Made by a program: the position numbers and the translations under genes | Shown: one piece after another, positions 44,648-52,765 of the stretch | Position numbering within the stretch: the first letter of the stretch is position 1 | Layout of the letters: every line of letters begins with the position of its first letter | Source: Gilvimarinus chinensis DSM 19667 | Lineage (GTDB): Bacteria; Pseudomonadota; Gammaproteobacteria; Pseudomonadales; Cellvibrionaceae | Direction: 5' to 3' | NCBI RefSeq assembly: GCF_000377745.1 | Contig: NZ_KB898707.1 | Span: 492,482 to 556,481, forward strand | DNA length: 64,000 nucleotides | Notes under the pieces: generated by a model | The model's input: the letters and a program-made list of their open reading frames with translations, nothing else | Told to the model about the DNA's origin: nothing | The model's database searches: none

Positions 44648-45691
44648 ATGCGGGTATTAATCGTTAAATTGAGCTCAATGGGGGACTTGGTGCAGACCTT
44701 GCCCGCCGTGACCGATGCCGCCCGCGCCATTCCCGGTATTCGTTTTGACTGGGCCGTGGACGAGGCTTTTGCCGAAGTCCCCACCTGGCACCCATCGGTA
44801 GAGAGCACCATCGTCTCGGCGCACCGGCGCTGGAAGCGCAGCCTTAAAACCGCCTGGCGCTCGGGCGAATTAAAAGCTTATTGGCACACGTTGCGCGAGC
44901 AAAAGTACGACTTAGTGCTGGACGCGCAAACCAGTTTTAAAAGCGCTACCGTCGCCCGCATGGCTCGCGGTTTACGCGCGGGGCCCGATGCCGATTCGGT
45001 ACGCGAGAAGGGCGCCCACCTGTTTTACCAACGCCGCTTTAAAGTGGCCCAGGATATTCTGGCGGTAGACCGCTGGCGAGACCTGTTTGCCGCGGGGCTG
45101 GAATACGAGCGCCCGCAAACGGCCCCCGAGTTTGGCCTGGCCGAGCGCGATTGGCCCGTGCAGAGCATTACCGACAAGCCTTATATTGTCGCGGTCACCA
45201 ACGCCAGCTGGCCCACTAAATGTTTACCGGCACAAAGCTGGCAGGCGCTGATCGATTTAGCCGCAAAAAAGGGGCTGGATGTGCTTTTACCCTGGGGCTC
45301 GCCCGCCGAGCGCGACGCGGCCGAGCAGATTGCCGCCGGGCGCAACAATGCCAAGGTACTGGAGCGCATGACGCTCACCCAGTTGGCGGGGCTGTTGCAC
45401 ACAAGCCAGGGCGCGGTTTGTAACGATACCGGCCTGGCTCATATTTCGGCCGCACTGGGTAAACCCACGGTGACGGCTTACGGCCCGACCGATCCAAAAT
45501 TAATTGGCGCCACCGGCCCTCGCTCTACCCATATAGTCGCCCCCGGCTATATTTGTGACGAGTGTGGCAAGCGCCTGTGCCGCCACGAAGACGCCACCGC
45601 CACTAACGGCCAGCCGGGCCAGCGTCCGCGCACGCTGGACGTGATAACCGGCGACCAGCTGTGGCACGCAATTAATCAACTTCAGAACTGA
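44648..45691 (+). CDS. waaC: Lipopolysaccharide heptosyltransferase I (WaaC/RfaC)
   Basis: A 347-residue GT9 glycosyltransferase that adds the first heptose to Kdo2-lipid A at the cytoplasmic face. The N-terminus [37 protein letters not shown] and the nucleotide-binding half ending [26 protein letters not shown]-like ([18 protein letters not shown]) are typical. Length fits the family. It overlaps nothing; gltX follows 14 bp later and may be co-transcribed. Confidence 0.93.
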   Translation: MRVLIVKLSSMGDLVQTLPAVTDAARAIPGIRFDWAVDEAFAEVPTWHPSVESTIVSAHRRWKRSLKTAWRSGELKAYWHTLREQKYDLVLDAQTSFKSATVARMARGLRAGPDADSVREKGAHLFYQRRFKVAQDILAVDRWRDLFAAGLEYERPQTAPEFGLAERDWPVQSITDKPYIVAVTNASWPTKCLPAQSWQALIDLAAKKGLDVLLPWGSPAERDAAEQIAAGRNNAKVLERMTLTQLAGLLHTSQGAVCNDTGLAHISAALGKPTVTAYGPTDPKLIGATGPRSTHIVAPGYICDECGKRLCRHEDATATNGQPGQRPRTLDVITGDQLWHAINQLQN

Positions 45692-45705
45692 CTCAAGAGA
45701 CACTT

Positions 45706-47199
45706 ATGACCGTTCGCACCCGTATCGCCCCGTCGCCCACCGGCGACCCCCACGTAGGCACCGCCTATATCGCCCTGTTTAACCTGGCCTTTGCCCGCCA
45801 GCACGGCGGCCAGTTTTTATTGCGCATTGAAGACACGGACCAAACCCGCAGCACCGCCGAATCCGAACAGGCCATTTTAGACAGCCTGCGCTGGTTGGGA
45901 CTCGAGTGGGACGAAGGGCCAGACGTGGGCGGCGAGCACGGTCCTTACCGCCAGAGCGAGCGGATGAATATTTATAAACAATACGCCGACCAGCTGATCG
46001 AAAAGGGCCACGCCTTTTACTGCTTTGCCACCAGCGAAGAGCTGGACGAAATGCGTCGTGAGCAGCAGGCGCGCGGTGAAACCCCCAAATACGACGGCCG
46101 TGGTTTAAAACTGACCGACGCCGAAGTACAGGCCAAGCTGGCCGCGGGCGAGCCCTATGTGGTGCGCATGAAAATCCCGGAAGAGGGCGTGTGCGTAGTG
46201 GATGACATGCTGCGCGGGAACATTGAAATCGATTGGTCGCAAGTGGATATGCAGGTGCTGCTTAAAGCGGACGGCATGCCCACCTACCACTTGGCGAATG
46301 TGGTGGACGACCACCTGATGGGCATCACCCACGTGATTCGCGGCGAAGAGTGGATTAACTCCGCCCCCAAACACCTAAAGCTGTACGAATACTTCGGCTG
46401 GGAAGCCCCGGTGCTGTGCCACCTGCCGCTGTTGCGCAACCCGGATAAATCCAAGCTCAGCAAGCGCAAAAATCCCACCAGTATTCTTTACTACCAAAAG
46501 GCCGGCTACCTGCCCGAGGCGGTGCTGAACTACCTGGGCCGCATGGGCTGGTCCATGCCCGACGAGCGCGAAAAGTTCACCCTGGCCGAAATGCAAGAGC
46601 ACTTTGACATCAACCGCGTAAGCCTGGGCGGCCCCATCTTCGATGTGGAAAAGCTCAGCTGGCTGAATGGCTTGTGGATTCGCGAAAACCTGGGCACGGA
46701 AGCACTGGCCGATCGCCTTGGCGAGTGGATGCTGAACCGCGACAACCTGTTAAAAGTATTGCCCCACGCGCAGCAGCGCATGGAAACCCTGGGCGATTTT
46801 ATCCCTCTGGTCGCTTTTTTGGCCTCGGGCCAACTGCCGCTGACCGAGGCGGATTTTGCGGCCAATAAACTGGAGCTGGACGAGCAAAAGCAACTGCTGC
46901 AATTTGCCTTGTGGCGCTTGGAGGCCCTGCGCAGCTGGGAGCGCGATGAAATCTTTAACGCCCTTAAAGAGCTGTCCGGTGAAATGGGCATTAAGCTCAA
47001 AGACTTTTTGGCCCCCATCTTCGTTGCCATTGCTGGTACTACCGCGTCTTTCTCGGTGATGGATTCTATGACCTTGTTGGGCCCGGATATGAGCCGCACG
47101 CGTTTGCGTCAGGCGATTAATGTGTTGGGCGAGCCTGGGAAAAAGCAGCTTAAGAAGTTGGAGAAAGCCTATGCGGGTTTGGGGCAATCTGCCGATTGA
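45706..47199 (+). CDS. gltX: Glutamate-tRNA ligase GltX
   Basis: A 497-residue class I aminoacyl-tRNA synthetase. The HIGH-type motif is [19 protein letters not shown] and the KMSKS-type motif is KLSKRK. Between them lie the CP1 insert and the anticodon-binding helical C-terminus. The absence of a Cys-rich zinc site and the 497-residue length point to a discriminating bacterial GluRS. It charges tRNA-Glu, which also feeds haem synthesis. Two small hairpins follow the stop. Confidence 0.97.
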   Translation: MTVRTRIAPSPTGDPHVGTAYIALFNLAFARQHGGQFLLRIEDTDQTRSTAESEQAILDSLRWLGLEWDEGPDVGGEHGPYRQSERMNIYKQYADQLIEKGHAFYCFATSEELDEMRREQQARGETPKYDGRGLKLTDAEVQAKLAAGEPYVVRMKIPEEGVCVVDDMLRGNIEIDWSQVDMQVLLKADGMPTYHLANVVDDHLMGITHVIRGEEWINSAPKHLKLYEYFGWEAPVLCHLPLLRNPDKSKLSKRKNPTSILYYQKAGYLPEAVLNYLGRMGWSMPDEREKFTLAEMQEHFDINRVSLGGPIFDVEKLSWLNGLWIRENLGTEALADRLGEWMLNRDNLLKVLPHAQQRMETLGDFIPLVAFLASGQLPLTEADFAANKLELDEQKQLLQFALWRLEALRSWERDEIFNALKELSGEMGIKLKDFLAPIFVAIAGTTASFSVMDSMTLLGPDMSRTRLRQAINVLGEPGKKQLKKLEKAYAGLGQSAD

Positions 47200-47208
47200 T
47201 GGTTTTTG

Positions 47209-47253
47209 CCGGGGAGCGTAGCTCTCCGGCTGTTTAGGGCACATGGATGTGCC
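47209..47253 (+). terminator. Tandem hairpins after gltX
   Basis: Stem 1: CCGGGGAGC/GCTCTCCGG with one G-U (47209-47229). Stem 2: GGCACAT/ATGTGCC (47238-47253), followed by GGTTTCTTTTC. The second hairpin has the GCAC-ATGGAT-GTGC form that recurs at 48778, so it may belong to the nearby repeat family as much as to gltX termination. Confidence 0.55.
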
Positions 47254-47828
47254 GGTTTCTTTTCTGGTTTATTTCTCTGTTCCTCTTTAGATTTCCTTTT
47301 AATAGTTCTTTGCGTACTTCTCGCCCTCTGGTCGCTCCTGCGCTTCCATGCGCCCGCGACATTAGTGATTCCATTCACGTCATCGCCGGGCGGGCGAGTC
47401 ACTTTTCTTTGTTTGGGCAAAGAAAACTAACGAAAAGAAAGCCCACCCCGGTTCGCGGCCCTGGCGGGTCCCCTCACTCCAACCGATTTTAGGGGGCCGT
47501 ATCGACAGGCCTTCCTTGGCCTGGCGCTACTTGCGCAAAAGCGGCCCAGGCCGGCCTCTCTGCCTTCGGCATTCACCTCCTCCTGTTTGCTTACCCCCTA
47601 AAATCGGTCTGCGTTCGGCTCGCTCTCAGGGGCCCCTGGGGGTGCCGGGTTCGGATTTCGGAAGGGCACGAGCCTCTGACGGTTCTGAATACCGCTTTTA
47701 GGGTGCTTCCCGCCCCCATGACTCCGTGGGTGCCGCTGTTTTTGTTAGTGTAACTAAATCGCGGTTATATGCGCTTCAAATTCATCGTAGTACAATCGCT
47801 AAACTGATTCGGTTCTGGGAATATGCCA
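47254..47828. repeat. Palindromic repeat element, copy A, and flanks
   Basis: No credible gene in this 575-bp stretch. The core of the repeat is 47384-47661. It has an outer hairpin ACTTTTCTTT/AAAGAAAA-type (47401-47427). An exact 15-bp inverted repeat, ACCGATTTTAGGGGG, is at 47482-47496 with its complement at 47594-47608. A conserved right end CGTTCGGCTCGCTCTCAGGG then GGCCCC follows. Copies B (48426-48530, truncated) and C (48932-49160) share these parts. Several apparent open frames inside are shadows of the repeat. Similar hairpin-rich noncoding repeats occur in many proteobacteria; no function is known to me. Confidence 0.8.
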
Positions 47829-47999
47829 ATGAACAAGAAAATGAGTATGTATGGCGTTCGTCCAGTTGAGCGTCCCAAAATAAAGGCGACCAAAAAGCTC
47901 GACCTCTCCGGGGTTGCGGGACAGCAGATCGTTAAATCTGAAACCAAGCTTGCCTTGCGAACTCATCGCAAGACCTTTGAGAAGCTGGCTGACATGTAA
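47829..47999 (+). CDS. Small antitoxin candidate paired with a Doc toxin
   Basis: A 56-residue basic protein, MNKKMSMYGVRPVERPKIKA at its start and THRKTFEKLADM at its end. The ATG at 47829 has GGGA 8 nt upstream; an in-frame ATG at 47823 is too close to it. Its stop overlaps the toxin start by one base (TAATG), typical of toxin-antitoxin pairs. It is not recognisable as Phd/YefM: too short, with no Phd N-terminal fold visible and no clear Fic inhibitory motif (S/TxxxE G/N). Antitoxin role rests on position and size. Confidence 0.72.
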   Translation: MNKKMSMYGVRPVERPKIKATKKLDLSGVAGQQIVKSETKLALRTHRKTFEKLADM

Positions 48000-48400
48000 T
48001 GGATATTATCTGCTTTCCTTTTGAGCGCGTAGTCGAAATTAATGCCTTTATATTGGAGACTGAGCCCGGAATGAAAGGGGCTGTTGATTTAGCCAAGCTT
48101 CAAGGGGCGCTTGGTAGAGTAGATAATGCTATTGTCTATCAAGGGCTGGATGATGTGTTTGAGATTGCGGCTAAATACACAGCCAGTATTGCATTTGCAC
48201 ATTCGCTGCCCGACGCGAACAAACGCACTGGCTTGATTGTTGCCCTTGAATACTTGTCGTTAAACGACTTTGAGTTGACGGATGACAATGATCTGTTAGC
48301 TGACGCGGTGAGAGATTTGGTGGTTGGGGATATAACTGAGCTGGATTTTGCTGATGTCTTGTATGCCCAGTATGCTCAAGGGGATGCTCCAACTGATTGA
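47999..48400 (+). CDS. Doc/Fic-family toxin (death on curing)
   Basis: A 133-residue Fic-fold protein of the Doc branch. The active-site loop reads HSLPDANKRTG beginning at His68; Doc of phage P1 has HAFLDGNKRTA at His66. P1 Doc phosphorylates EF-Tu and halts translation. Here Phe is Leu and the first Gly is Ala, which may alter activity but keeps His, Asp, Asn, Lys and Arg. The length suits Doc rather than AMPylating Fic proteins. It overlaps the preceding small gene by one base and lies between two repeat copies. Confidence 0.87.
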   Translation: MDIICFPFERVVEINAFILETEPGMKGAVDLAKLQGALGRVDNAIVYQGLDDVFEIAAKYTASIAFAHSLPDANKRTGLIVALEYLSLNDFELTDDNDLLADAVRDLVVGDITELDFADVLYAQYAQGDAPTD

Positions 48401-48662
48401 TATTTAAAGGTTAATTTAAATTTTTCCACGCCCTCCGGTATTCACGTTATCCTTTTTTCTTACCCCTAAAGTCGGTTCGCGTTCGGCTCGCTCTCAGGGG
48501 CCCCTTGGGGTGCCTTATTCGGATCTGGGGGTGCTCTATCAGTGTTTGGCGGAATATTGGTCAGATTGCATAGGGGGTTGTCTGTAGGGCGAAAATCTAT
48601 AATTTTCTTTATAGGAAGTGTTGACAGATTTCCGGTTCGAGCCTCATATGCGCACCTTTTTC
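48401..48662. repeat. Truncated repeat copy B and promoter of the broken tRNA-Ala
   Basis: From about 48426 to 48530 is the right end of the repeat: CCCCTAAA-GTCGGT followed by GCGTTCGGCTCGCTCTCAGG. The left half is missing. After it, 48531-48620 shows nothing I recognise. A good promoter follows at 48621-48649. Confidence 0.75.
48621..48649 (+). promoter_or_regulatory. Promoter of the broken tRNA-Ala
   Basis: TTGACA, a 17-nt spacer, TCATAT, then the G+C-rich discriminator GCGCACC typical of stable-RNA promoters under stringent control. It is almost the same as the promoter of the intact tRNA-Ala at 49277. Confidence 0.75.
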
Positions 48663-48716
48663 GGGGGCTTAGCTCAGCTGGGAGAGCGCAACACTGGCAG
48701 TGTTGAGGTCAGTGGG
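48663..48716 (+). pseudogene. tRNA-Ala(GGC) pseudogene, interrupted in the T arm
   Basis: The first 54 bases copy the intact tRNA-Ala at 49319 with few differences: acceptor GGGGGCT, D arm, anticodon arm CAACA-CTGGCAG-TGTTG, variable loop, and the T-stem 5' strand AGTGG (AGCGG in the intact gene). After that the sequence leaves the tRNA completely. It runs into a series of hairpins starting with CAAAATGGC/GCCATTTTG. No matching 3' T stem and CCA end follow in register. A chance-like ATCCCGCTTGG at 48791 may be the remnant of the 3' part. Confidence 0.82.
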
Positions 48717-49318
48717 TCACAAAATGGCAGGATAGCCATTTTGCACAGCGGAGCTGCCCGTATAGGGCGAGGGCCATGGATGGCCCGAGTGCATCCCGCT
48801 TGGCGGGGGTTCTTTCAGTGCCGAGCGGCTATTGAAGTCCCGAATGCTTCCGTTAAAGGCTTTTCTGAGTTTGCTCCGGCGCTTCTAAAGGCGCTCTTTA
48901 TCCACGGTTTAGCGTAATTCCCGCCCTCTGTCGCCGGGCGGGCGAAGTACTTTTCTGCTTGTCCAGAAAAGTACTCAAAAGAGGACACCCCGGTTCGCGG
49001 CCCTGCGGGTGCCCTCACTCCAACCGATTTTAGGGGGCCGTATCGACAGGCCTTCCGTGGCCTGGCGATACTTGCGCAAACGTCCTGTTTGCTTACCCCC
49101 TAAAATCGGTCTGCGTTCGGCTCGCTCTCAGGGGCCCCCTAGGGTGCCGGATTCGGATTTGAGGGTTAGAAAGCAGACAAAAATACGCATCTTCTGGTTT
49201 GTTGTTGGAAAATTCGTCACTTCGTGCAATCACTGGTCAGGCTGGCTAACTCGCTGAAATTTATTGGCAAAAAGTGTTGACAGGTCCCCGTCTCATGCCT
49301 ATTATGCGCACCTCTTTT
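48717..49318. repeat. Hairpin-rich insertion, repeat copy C and promoter region
   Basis: 48717-48931 is a chain of short hairpins (CAAAATGGC/GCCATTTTG; GGGCC-ATGGAT-GGCCC) with no credible gene. 48932-49160 is copy C of the palindromic repeat. It has the outer stem AGTACTTTTCT/AGAAAAGTACT, the 15-bp inverted repeat ACCGATTTTAGGGGG (49023-49037) with its complement at 49096-49110, and the same right end as copy A. Its inner loop is 58 nt, against 97 nt in copy A. The promoter of the intact tRNA follows. Confidence 0.78.
49277..49305 (+). promoter_or_regulatory. Promoter of tRNA-Ala(GGC)
   Basis: TTGACA, 17-nt spacer, TATTAT, followed by the discriminator GCGCACC. A near-consensus sigma-70 promoter ending 13 bp before the mature tRNA. 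Confidence 0.85.
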
Positions 49319-49394
49319 GGGGCCTTAGCTCAGCTGGGAGAGCGCAACACTGGCAGTGTTGAGGTCAGCGGTTCGATCCCGCTAGGCTCCACCA
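49319..49394 (+). tRNA. tRNA-Ala (anticodon GGC)
   Basis: A complete 76-nt cloverleaf. The acceptor is GGGGCCT/AGGCTCC with the G3-U70 identity pair of alanine tRNAs. The anticodon stem CAACA/TGTTG carries loop CTGGCAG, so the anticodon is GGC. The T arm is AGCGG-TTCGATC-CCGCT and CCA is encoded. It is followed by a terminator. A promoter-bearing broken copy lies about 650 bp upstream. Confidence 0.96.
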
Positions 49395-49423
49395 AAAAAC
49401 GTTGTTAAATCAACGACTTAAAA

Positions 49424-49447
49424 GCCCGCTTAATCGCGGGTTTTTTT
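49424..49447 (+). terminator. Terminator of tRNA-Ala
   Basis: CCCGC/GCGGG with a short loop and seven T, 30 bp after the tRNA. Confidence 0.88.
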
Positions 49448-49458
49448 GTGTCTGAAAT

Positions 49459-49478
49459 TTAAGTCCATATTAAGTCCA
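49459..49478 (+). repeat. Short direct repeat before the RT operon
   Basis: TTAAGTCCA occurs at 49459-49467 and 49470-49478, 11 bp apart (one helical turn), in the leader between the tRNA terminator and the first RT. It may be a regulator site or a remnant of an integration end; neither is proven. Confidence 0.4.
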
Positions 49479-49554
49479 AATATACTGCATATGTGACATC
49501 AGCCAGCAGACTTATTACTATGTGCGGTAAAGGGTATAGGGATAAGGAGCGTTC

Positions 49555-50769
49555 ATGGCGATATTTGATCAGTCTTTCAATTTTTCAAACTTGAGAAAAG
49601 AAAAGCTAGTTGGTGAGAGGGATGGTGGGCGTCTAGTAGATATAATTGAGGACGCTCAGGCGCAGATAAGTAATGGCTTTTCGGCCCCACTTTTGACGGC
49701 ACATGTGGCCAATGGTAAGCCTGTATACTCTGTTAATTCTTTTGCTGCTCTACTGGTTATTCGAAAACTAACGCGAAACTTCAGAACGTTGTCCTCCGTA
49801 AAGCAGTCGAGCAGAGATTCAATTGTATTGAATTTAATACTTTTGCTGGAGGAGTCGGTCAAGTTTCGCGTTTATAGACTTGATGTGAAGAGCTTTTACG
49901 AAAGTATTGATAGATTGAAAATATTATTGAGTGCTGAACAAGACCTAGGTATTTCTCGAGCCTCGGTAGCCATTCTTAGGAATTTCTTTAATAGTCTGGA
50001 ACAGTTAGGTTTGGCGGGGCTTCCGCGGGGAGTCACCTTAAGTGCAACCTTAGCAGAAAGGTTAATGCGAGACTTCGACTCTCTTATCTCTAGGGATCCC
50101 AAGATTTACTTTTATTCACGGTATGTTGACGACATAGTTATTGTAACTAGTGGATTTGAGCCTTCATCGTATCTTGAAAAATTTCAAAAAATGCTCCCTC
50201 CCGGGCTGCTTTTGAATAGAGAAAAAAGTAAATACTATGATGCTTTCCTGAAGGATAACGGAATAAAAAATGGAGATGAAGAGCTAGATTTTTCGTTTTT
50301 AGGTTATCATTTTAGAGTCTTTAGGATGAAATCAAATGAAAAATTTAGGAAGGTCGAAGTGGGTATCTCTCCAGAGAAAATCAATAAGATTAAGAGGAAG
50401 TGTTCTTTGGCTATGTACTCATTTTCGAAAAAGGGAGATTTTTCACTTCTTCGAGATCGAATTAAGCTTTTAACTAGTAATTATGTTGTTAGAGACTTGA
50501 ATACGGGTGAAAAAATATTCACGGGAATTTTTTATAACTATAAGCTAGTGAATAAAACTGATCAGTTAAAAGATTTGGATGGGTTTTTGTGGGGAGCCAT
50601 TAAGGGGCAACGAACGAGGCTTTCGAAACTTCTTCGGAGAAAGCTCAGTAAGAGACAGGTTGAGGAGCTTTTGTCGTTTTCTTTTGCTAGAGGATTTGAG
50701 GGACGCATAATGTACAGCTTCACACCACATCGACTAGGTGTCATTAATGGGGTGTGGAAGAATGTGTAG
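49555..50769 (+). CDS. drt3a: Defense-associated reverse transcriptase, Drt3a-like
   Basis: A 404-residue reverse transcriptase. Motif A is RLDVKSFYESID (Asp110), the motif-B region is GLPRGVTLSATLAE (155-168), and the catalytic YVDD is at 190-193. The thumb-side FSFLGYHFRVFR follows. It has no maturase or integrase-type domain, so it is neither a group II intron nor a retroelement RT. Directly after it is a second, larger RT. Two adjacent RTs of about 400 and 670 residues is the layout of type 3 DRT (UG3 + UG8). AAGGAG lies 5 nt before the ATG. Codon use is strongly A/T-rich compared with gltX upstream, suggesting transfer. Confidence is high for RT, lower for the subtype. Confidence 0.86.
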   Translation: MAIFDQSFNFSNLRKEKLVGERDGGRLVDIIEDAQAQISNGFSAPLLTAHVANGKPVYSVNSFAALLVIRKLTRNFRTLSSVKQSSRDSIVLNLILLLEESVKFRVYRLDVKSFYESIDRLKILLSAEQDLGISRASVAILRNFFNSLEQLGLAGLPRGVTLSATLAERLMRDFDSLISRDPKIYFYSRYVDDIVIVTSGFEPSSYLEKFQKMLPPGLLLNREKSKYYDAFLKDNGIKNGDEELDFSFLGYHFRVFRMKSNEKFRKVEVGISPEKINKIKRKCSLAMYSFSKKGDFSLLRDRIKLLTSNYVVRDLNTGEKIFTGIFYNYKLVNKTDQLKDLDGFLWGAIKGQRTRLSKLLRRKLSKRQVEELLSFSFARGFEGRIMYSFTPHRLGVINGVWKNV

Positions 50770-52753
50770 TGCTAAGAGGTTGGAGTTTATAAACAATTCT
50801 GAAAAGGCCTTAATTTCGGATACTTTTCCTGAGGATGTTCCGATTATTTTTACTAACAATGGGTTTTATAAAAATGTTCGAAGAGTTGTTTCGGGGGAGG
50901 GGGAGTTCTATTTTCCAGTTGTCAATAGTCTTTTGTTGGAAGATGAAAAGCATGCGTGGACTATACCGTTTGAATATAGAATAAATAAATTGGGTGGGGG
51001 GGTAAGAAATATCGCACTAGTTCATCCTGCCTCACAGTGCTCTTATGCAAAGTTTTTAGGGAAGTACTCTTCTTTAATTTGCTATTTTTGTTCGCAAAGC
51101 CCTTTTTCTATTAGGCGGCCTTTGTCATTGCATTCAGGAAATGAGAGTCGTACTTTAAAGGATGAGCTTGAGATTTATAGGTCGTCAGGACTGACGTCTT
51201 TGTTTTATGATGATTTTAGATATTCAGTTCCTTATTTCTCGTACGGTAAAAAGTATAAGAGAATATTTAAATTTATTGATTCCGAAGAGTTTCTATCTCT
51301 TGAAGAGAAGTTTGATTCTATTGTTCGAGTCGATGTTTCGAAATTTTTCGATAGTATATATACGCACACTATCTCATGGTCGACTAAAGAAAGAGATTAT
51401 GCCAAAAAACATGTAAGTAGGATGTCATCATACTTTGGTAGTGAGTTTGATAAGCTAATTGCATTTTCAAATTATGGTGAAACTAATGGAATTCCAATAG
51501 GATCTGAGGTTTCAAGAATTTTTGCTGAAGTTATGATGCAGGGCGTCGATGTAAATATCGTCAATAAGTTGAATGAAAAGAAGCTTCGGCATAGGCGTCA
51601 CTACGACATAAAAAGATACGTTGATGACTATTTTATTTTCTCGAATTCAGTGGATGTAGATGCAGTTAAAAAAGTTGTTATTGATGAGCTTTATAAGTAT
51701 AAGCTTAATGTAAATAGTGATAAAACATCTTCACAGTCCAGGCCTTTTTTTAGTAGTCAATCTTCGGTTCATTTGTCAACAAAAGAGATTATTGATAGAT
51801 TTTTTGATGACTTGTTGGTTCGCCAGTACGTTGTTGGCTATGTTGAGGGTGAAGTTTCTTTTCCTAAGACTAATTTATCTAATTCAATTGATAAAGTTTG
51901 TGTAAGAAATATTAATTTGTTTAAGAAAGTTTGTTCTGATCACGATGTTAGTTTGGGGGTTGTTACAAAGCAAATATTAGGCGCTATTTCAAAACAAATT
52001 GGAGCTTTGATAGAGGGAAGGTCTAGTTCTGATAAAAATAGTGGGTACGACTACAGGAATGTTTTTTTGGTGCTTTTAAGGGTTGCATTTTATTTTTATT
52101 CTATTTTTCCTGAGGTTTCCAGTTCTAACAGTCTGTCAAATATTGTGGTTCTTTCAATTCGATTTTTTGATAAACATTTTAAAGATCAAAAAGAGTCTAT
52201 TTGTCTTATGGTGTATAGAAAGAGCTACTCTTTCTTGCGAGATGGGTGCACTATTGATCAGAAATATGTTGATAGTCATGTGTCGCTTGAAAAAATAAAT
52301 GTTTTTTTGGCAATGGCGGAGTTAGGGGATGATTACGTTTTACCTGCTGAGTTTGTAAGGAAAGTGTTTGGCGAAAAAAAGGGGTACTTTGAGATTATTT
52401 CTCTGCTGTACTATTGTCGAGAGTTTCCACAATACAAAGAAATTGTAAATGACTGTCAGCAGAGGGTGGATGAAATGCTGATTGATGCATCACTAATAAA
52501 AAAAGAGTCTAGATTGGCCCATTTGTTTCTTGATGTAATTTGCTGCCCTTACTTAAGTAAGGAGTTTAGGATTTCACTAATATCTCGTTATAGAAGTGCA
52601 TTTACGTTGCCTACCTTAAAGTCAAATAAAGATAAGCTTGAGGAGTTAAATCTATTTTCATCTCAGTACTGGTTTGTGAATTGGGGTGATGAAGGGCAGG
52701 ATATACTGAGCGTGTTGGCAGCAAAAAGGTTGCGTGGTGGTTATGGTTCGTAA
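50747..52753 (+). CDS. drt3b: Defense-associated reverse transcriptase, Drt3b-like
   Basis: A 668-residue RT. Motif A is RVDVSKFFDSIYTHTISW, the motif-B region is NGIPIGSEVSRIFAE, and the catalytic YVDD is in DIKRYVDDYFIF (residues 291-294). The SIYTHT-SW phrase resembles the unknown-group/Abi RTs that make DNA without normal templating. About 300 helical residues follow, without a domain I can name. The ATG at 50747 has AGGTG 6 nt upstream and gives a 23-nt overlap with the first RT; an ATG at 50762 is possible. A/T-rich like its partner. An apparent structured RNA begins just after the stop. Confidence 0.86.
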   Translation: MGCGRMCSAKRLEFINNSEKALISDTFPEDVPIIFTNNGFYKNVRRVVSGEGEFYFPVVNSLLLEDEKHAWTIPFEYRINKLGGGVRNIALVHPASQCSYAKFLGKYSSLICYFCSQSPFSIRRPLSLHSGNESRTLKDELEIYRSSGLTSLFYDDFRYSVPYFSYGKKYKRIFKFIDSEEFLSLEEKFDSIVRVDVSKFFDSIYTHTISWSTKERDYAKKHVSRMSSYFGSEFDKLIAFSNYGETNGIPIGSEVSRIFAEVMMQGVDVNIVNKLNEKKLRHRRHYDIKRYVDDYFIFSNSVDVDAVKKVVIDELYKYKLNVNSDKTSSQSRPFFSSQSSVHLSTKEIIDRFFDDLLVRQYVVGYVEGEVSFPKTNLSNSIDKVCVRNINLFKKVCSDHDVSLGVVTKQILGAISKQIGALIEGRSSSDKNSGYDYRNVFLVLLRVAFYFYSIFPEVSSSNSLSNIVVLSIRFFDKHFKDQKESICLMVYRKSYSFLRDGCTIDQKYVDSHVSLEKINVFLAMAELGDDYVLPAEFVRKVFGEKKGYFEIISLLYYCREFPQYKEIVNDCQQRVDEMLIDASLIKKESRLAHLFLDVICCPYLSKEFRISLISRYRSAFTLPTLKSNKDKLEELNLFSSQYWFVNWGDEGQDILSVLAAKRLRGGYGS

Positions 52754-52765
52754 TACTATTCTTTC
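52754..52765 (+). promoter_or_regulatory. Possible -10 element of the ncRNA
   Basis: TACTAT at 52754-52759, immediately after the drt3b stop, with TTGCGT 18 bp upstream (52730-52735). A start about 7 nt downstream would fall at the base of the long-range helix at 52766. The match is only moderate. Confidence 0.4.

Noticed and set aside
46530-47244. Long antisense frames over gltX (up to 189 residues)
   Set aside because: gltX is unmistakable on the other strand and these products are Ser/Arg/Gln-rich shadows.
47169-47701. Several 60-83 residue open frames inside repeat copy A
   Set aside because: They lie in both strands of a palindromic repeat and have low-complexity, Arg/Pro-rich products typical of noncoding repeats.
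48618-48917. 99-residue open frame over the broken tRNA and hairpins
   Set aside because: It starts at TTG inside the tRNA promoter and runs through the tRNA remnant and palindromes; its protein has no recognisable family.
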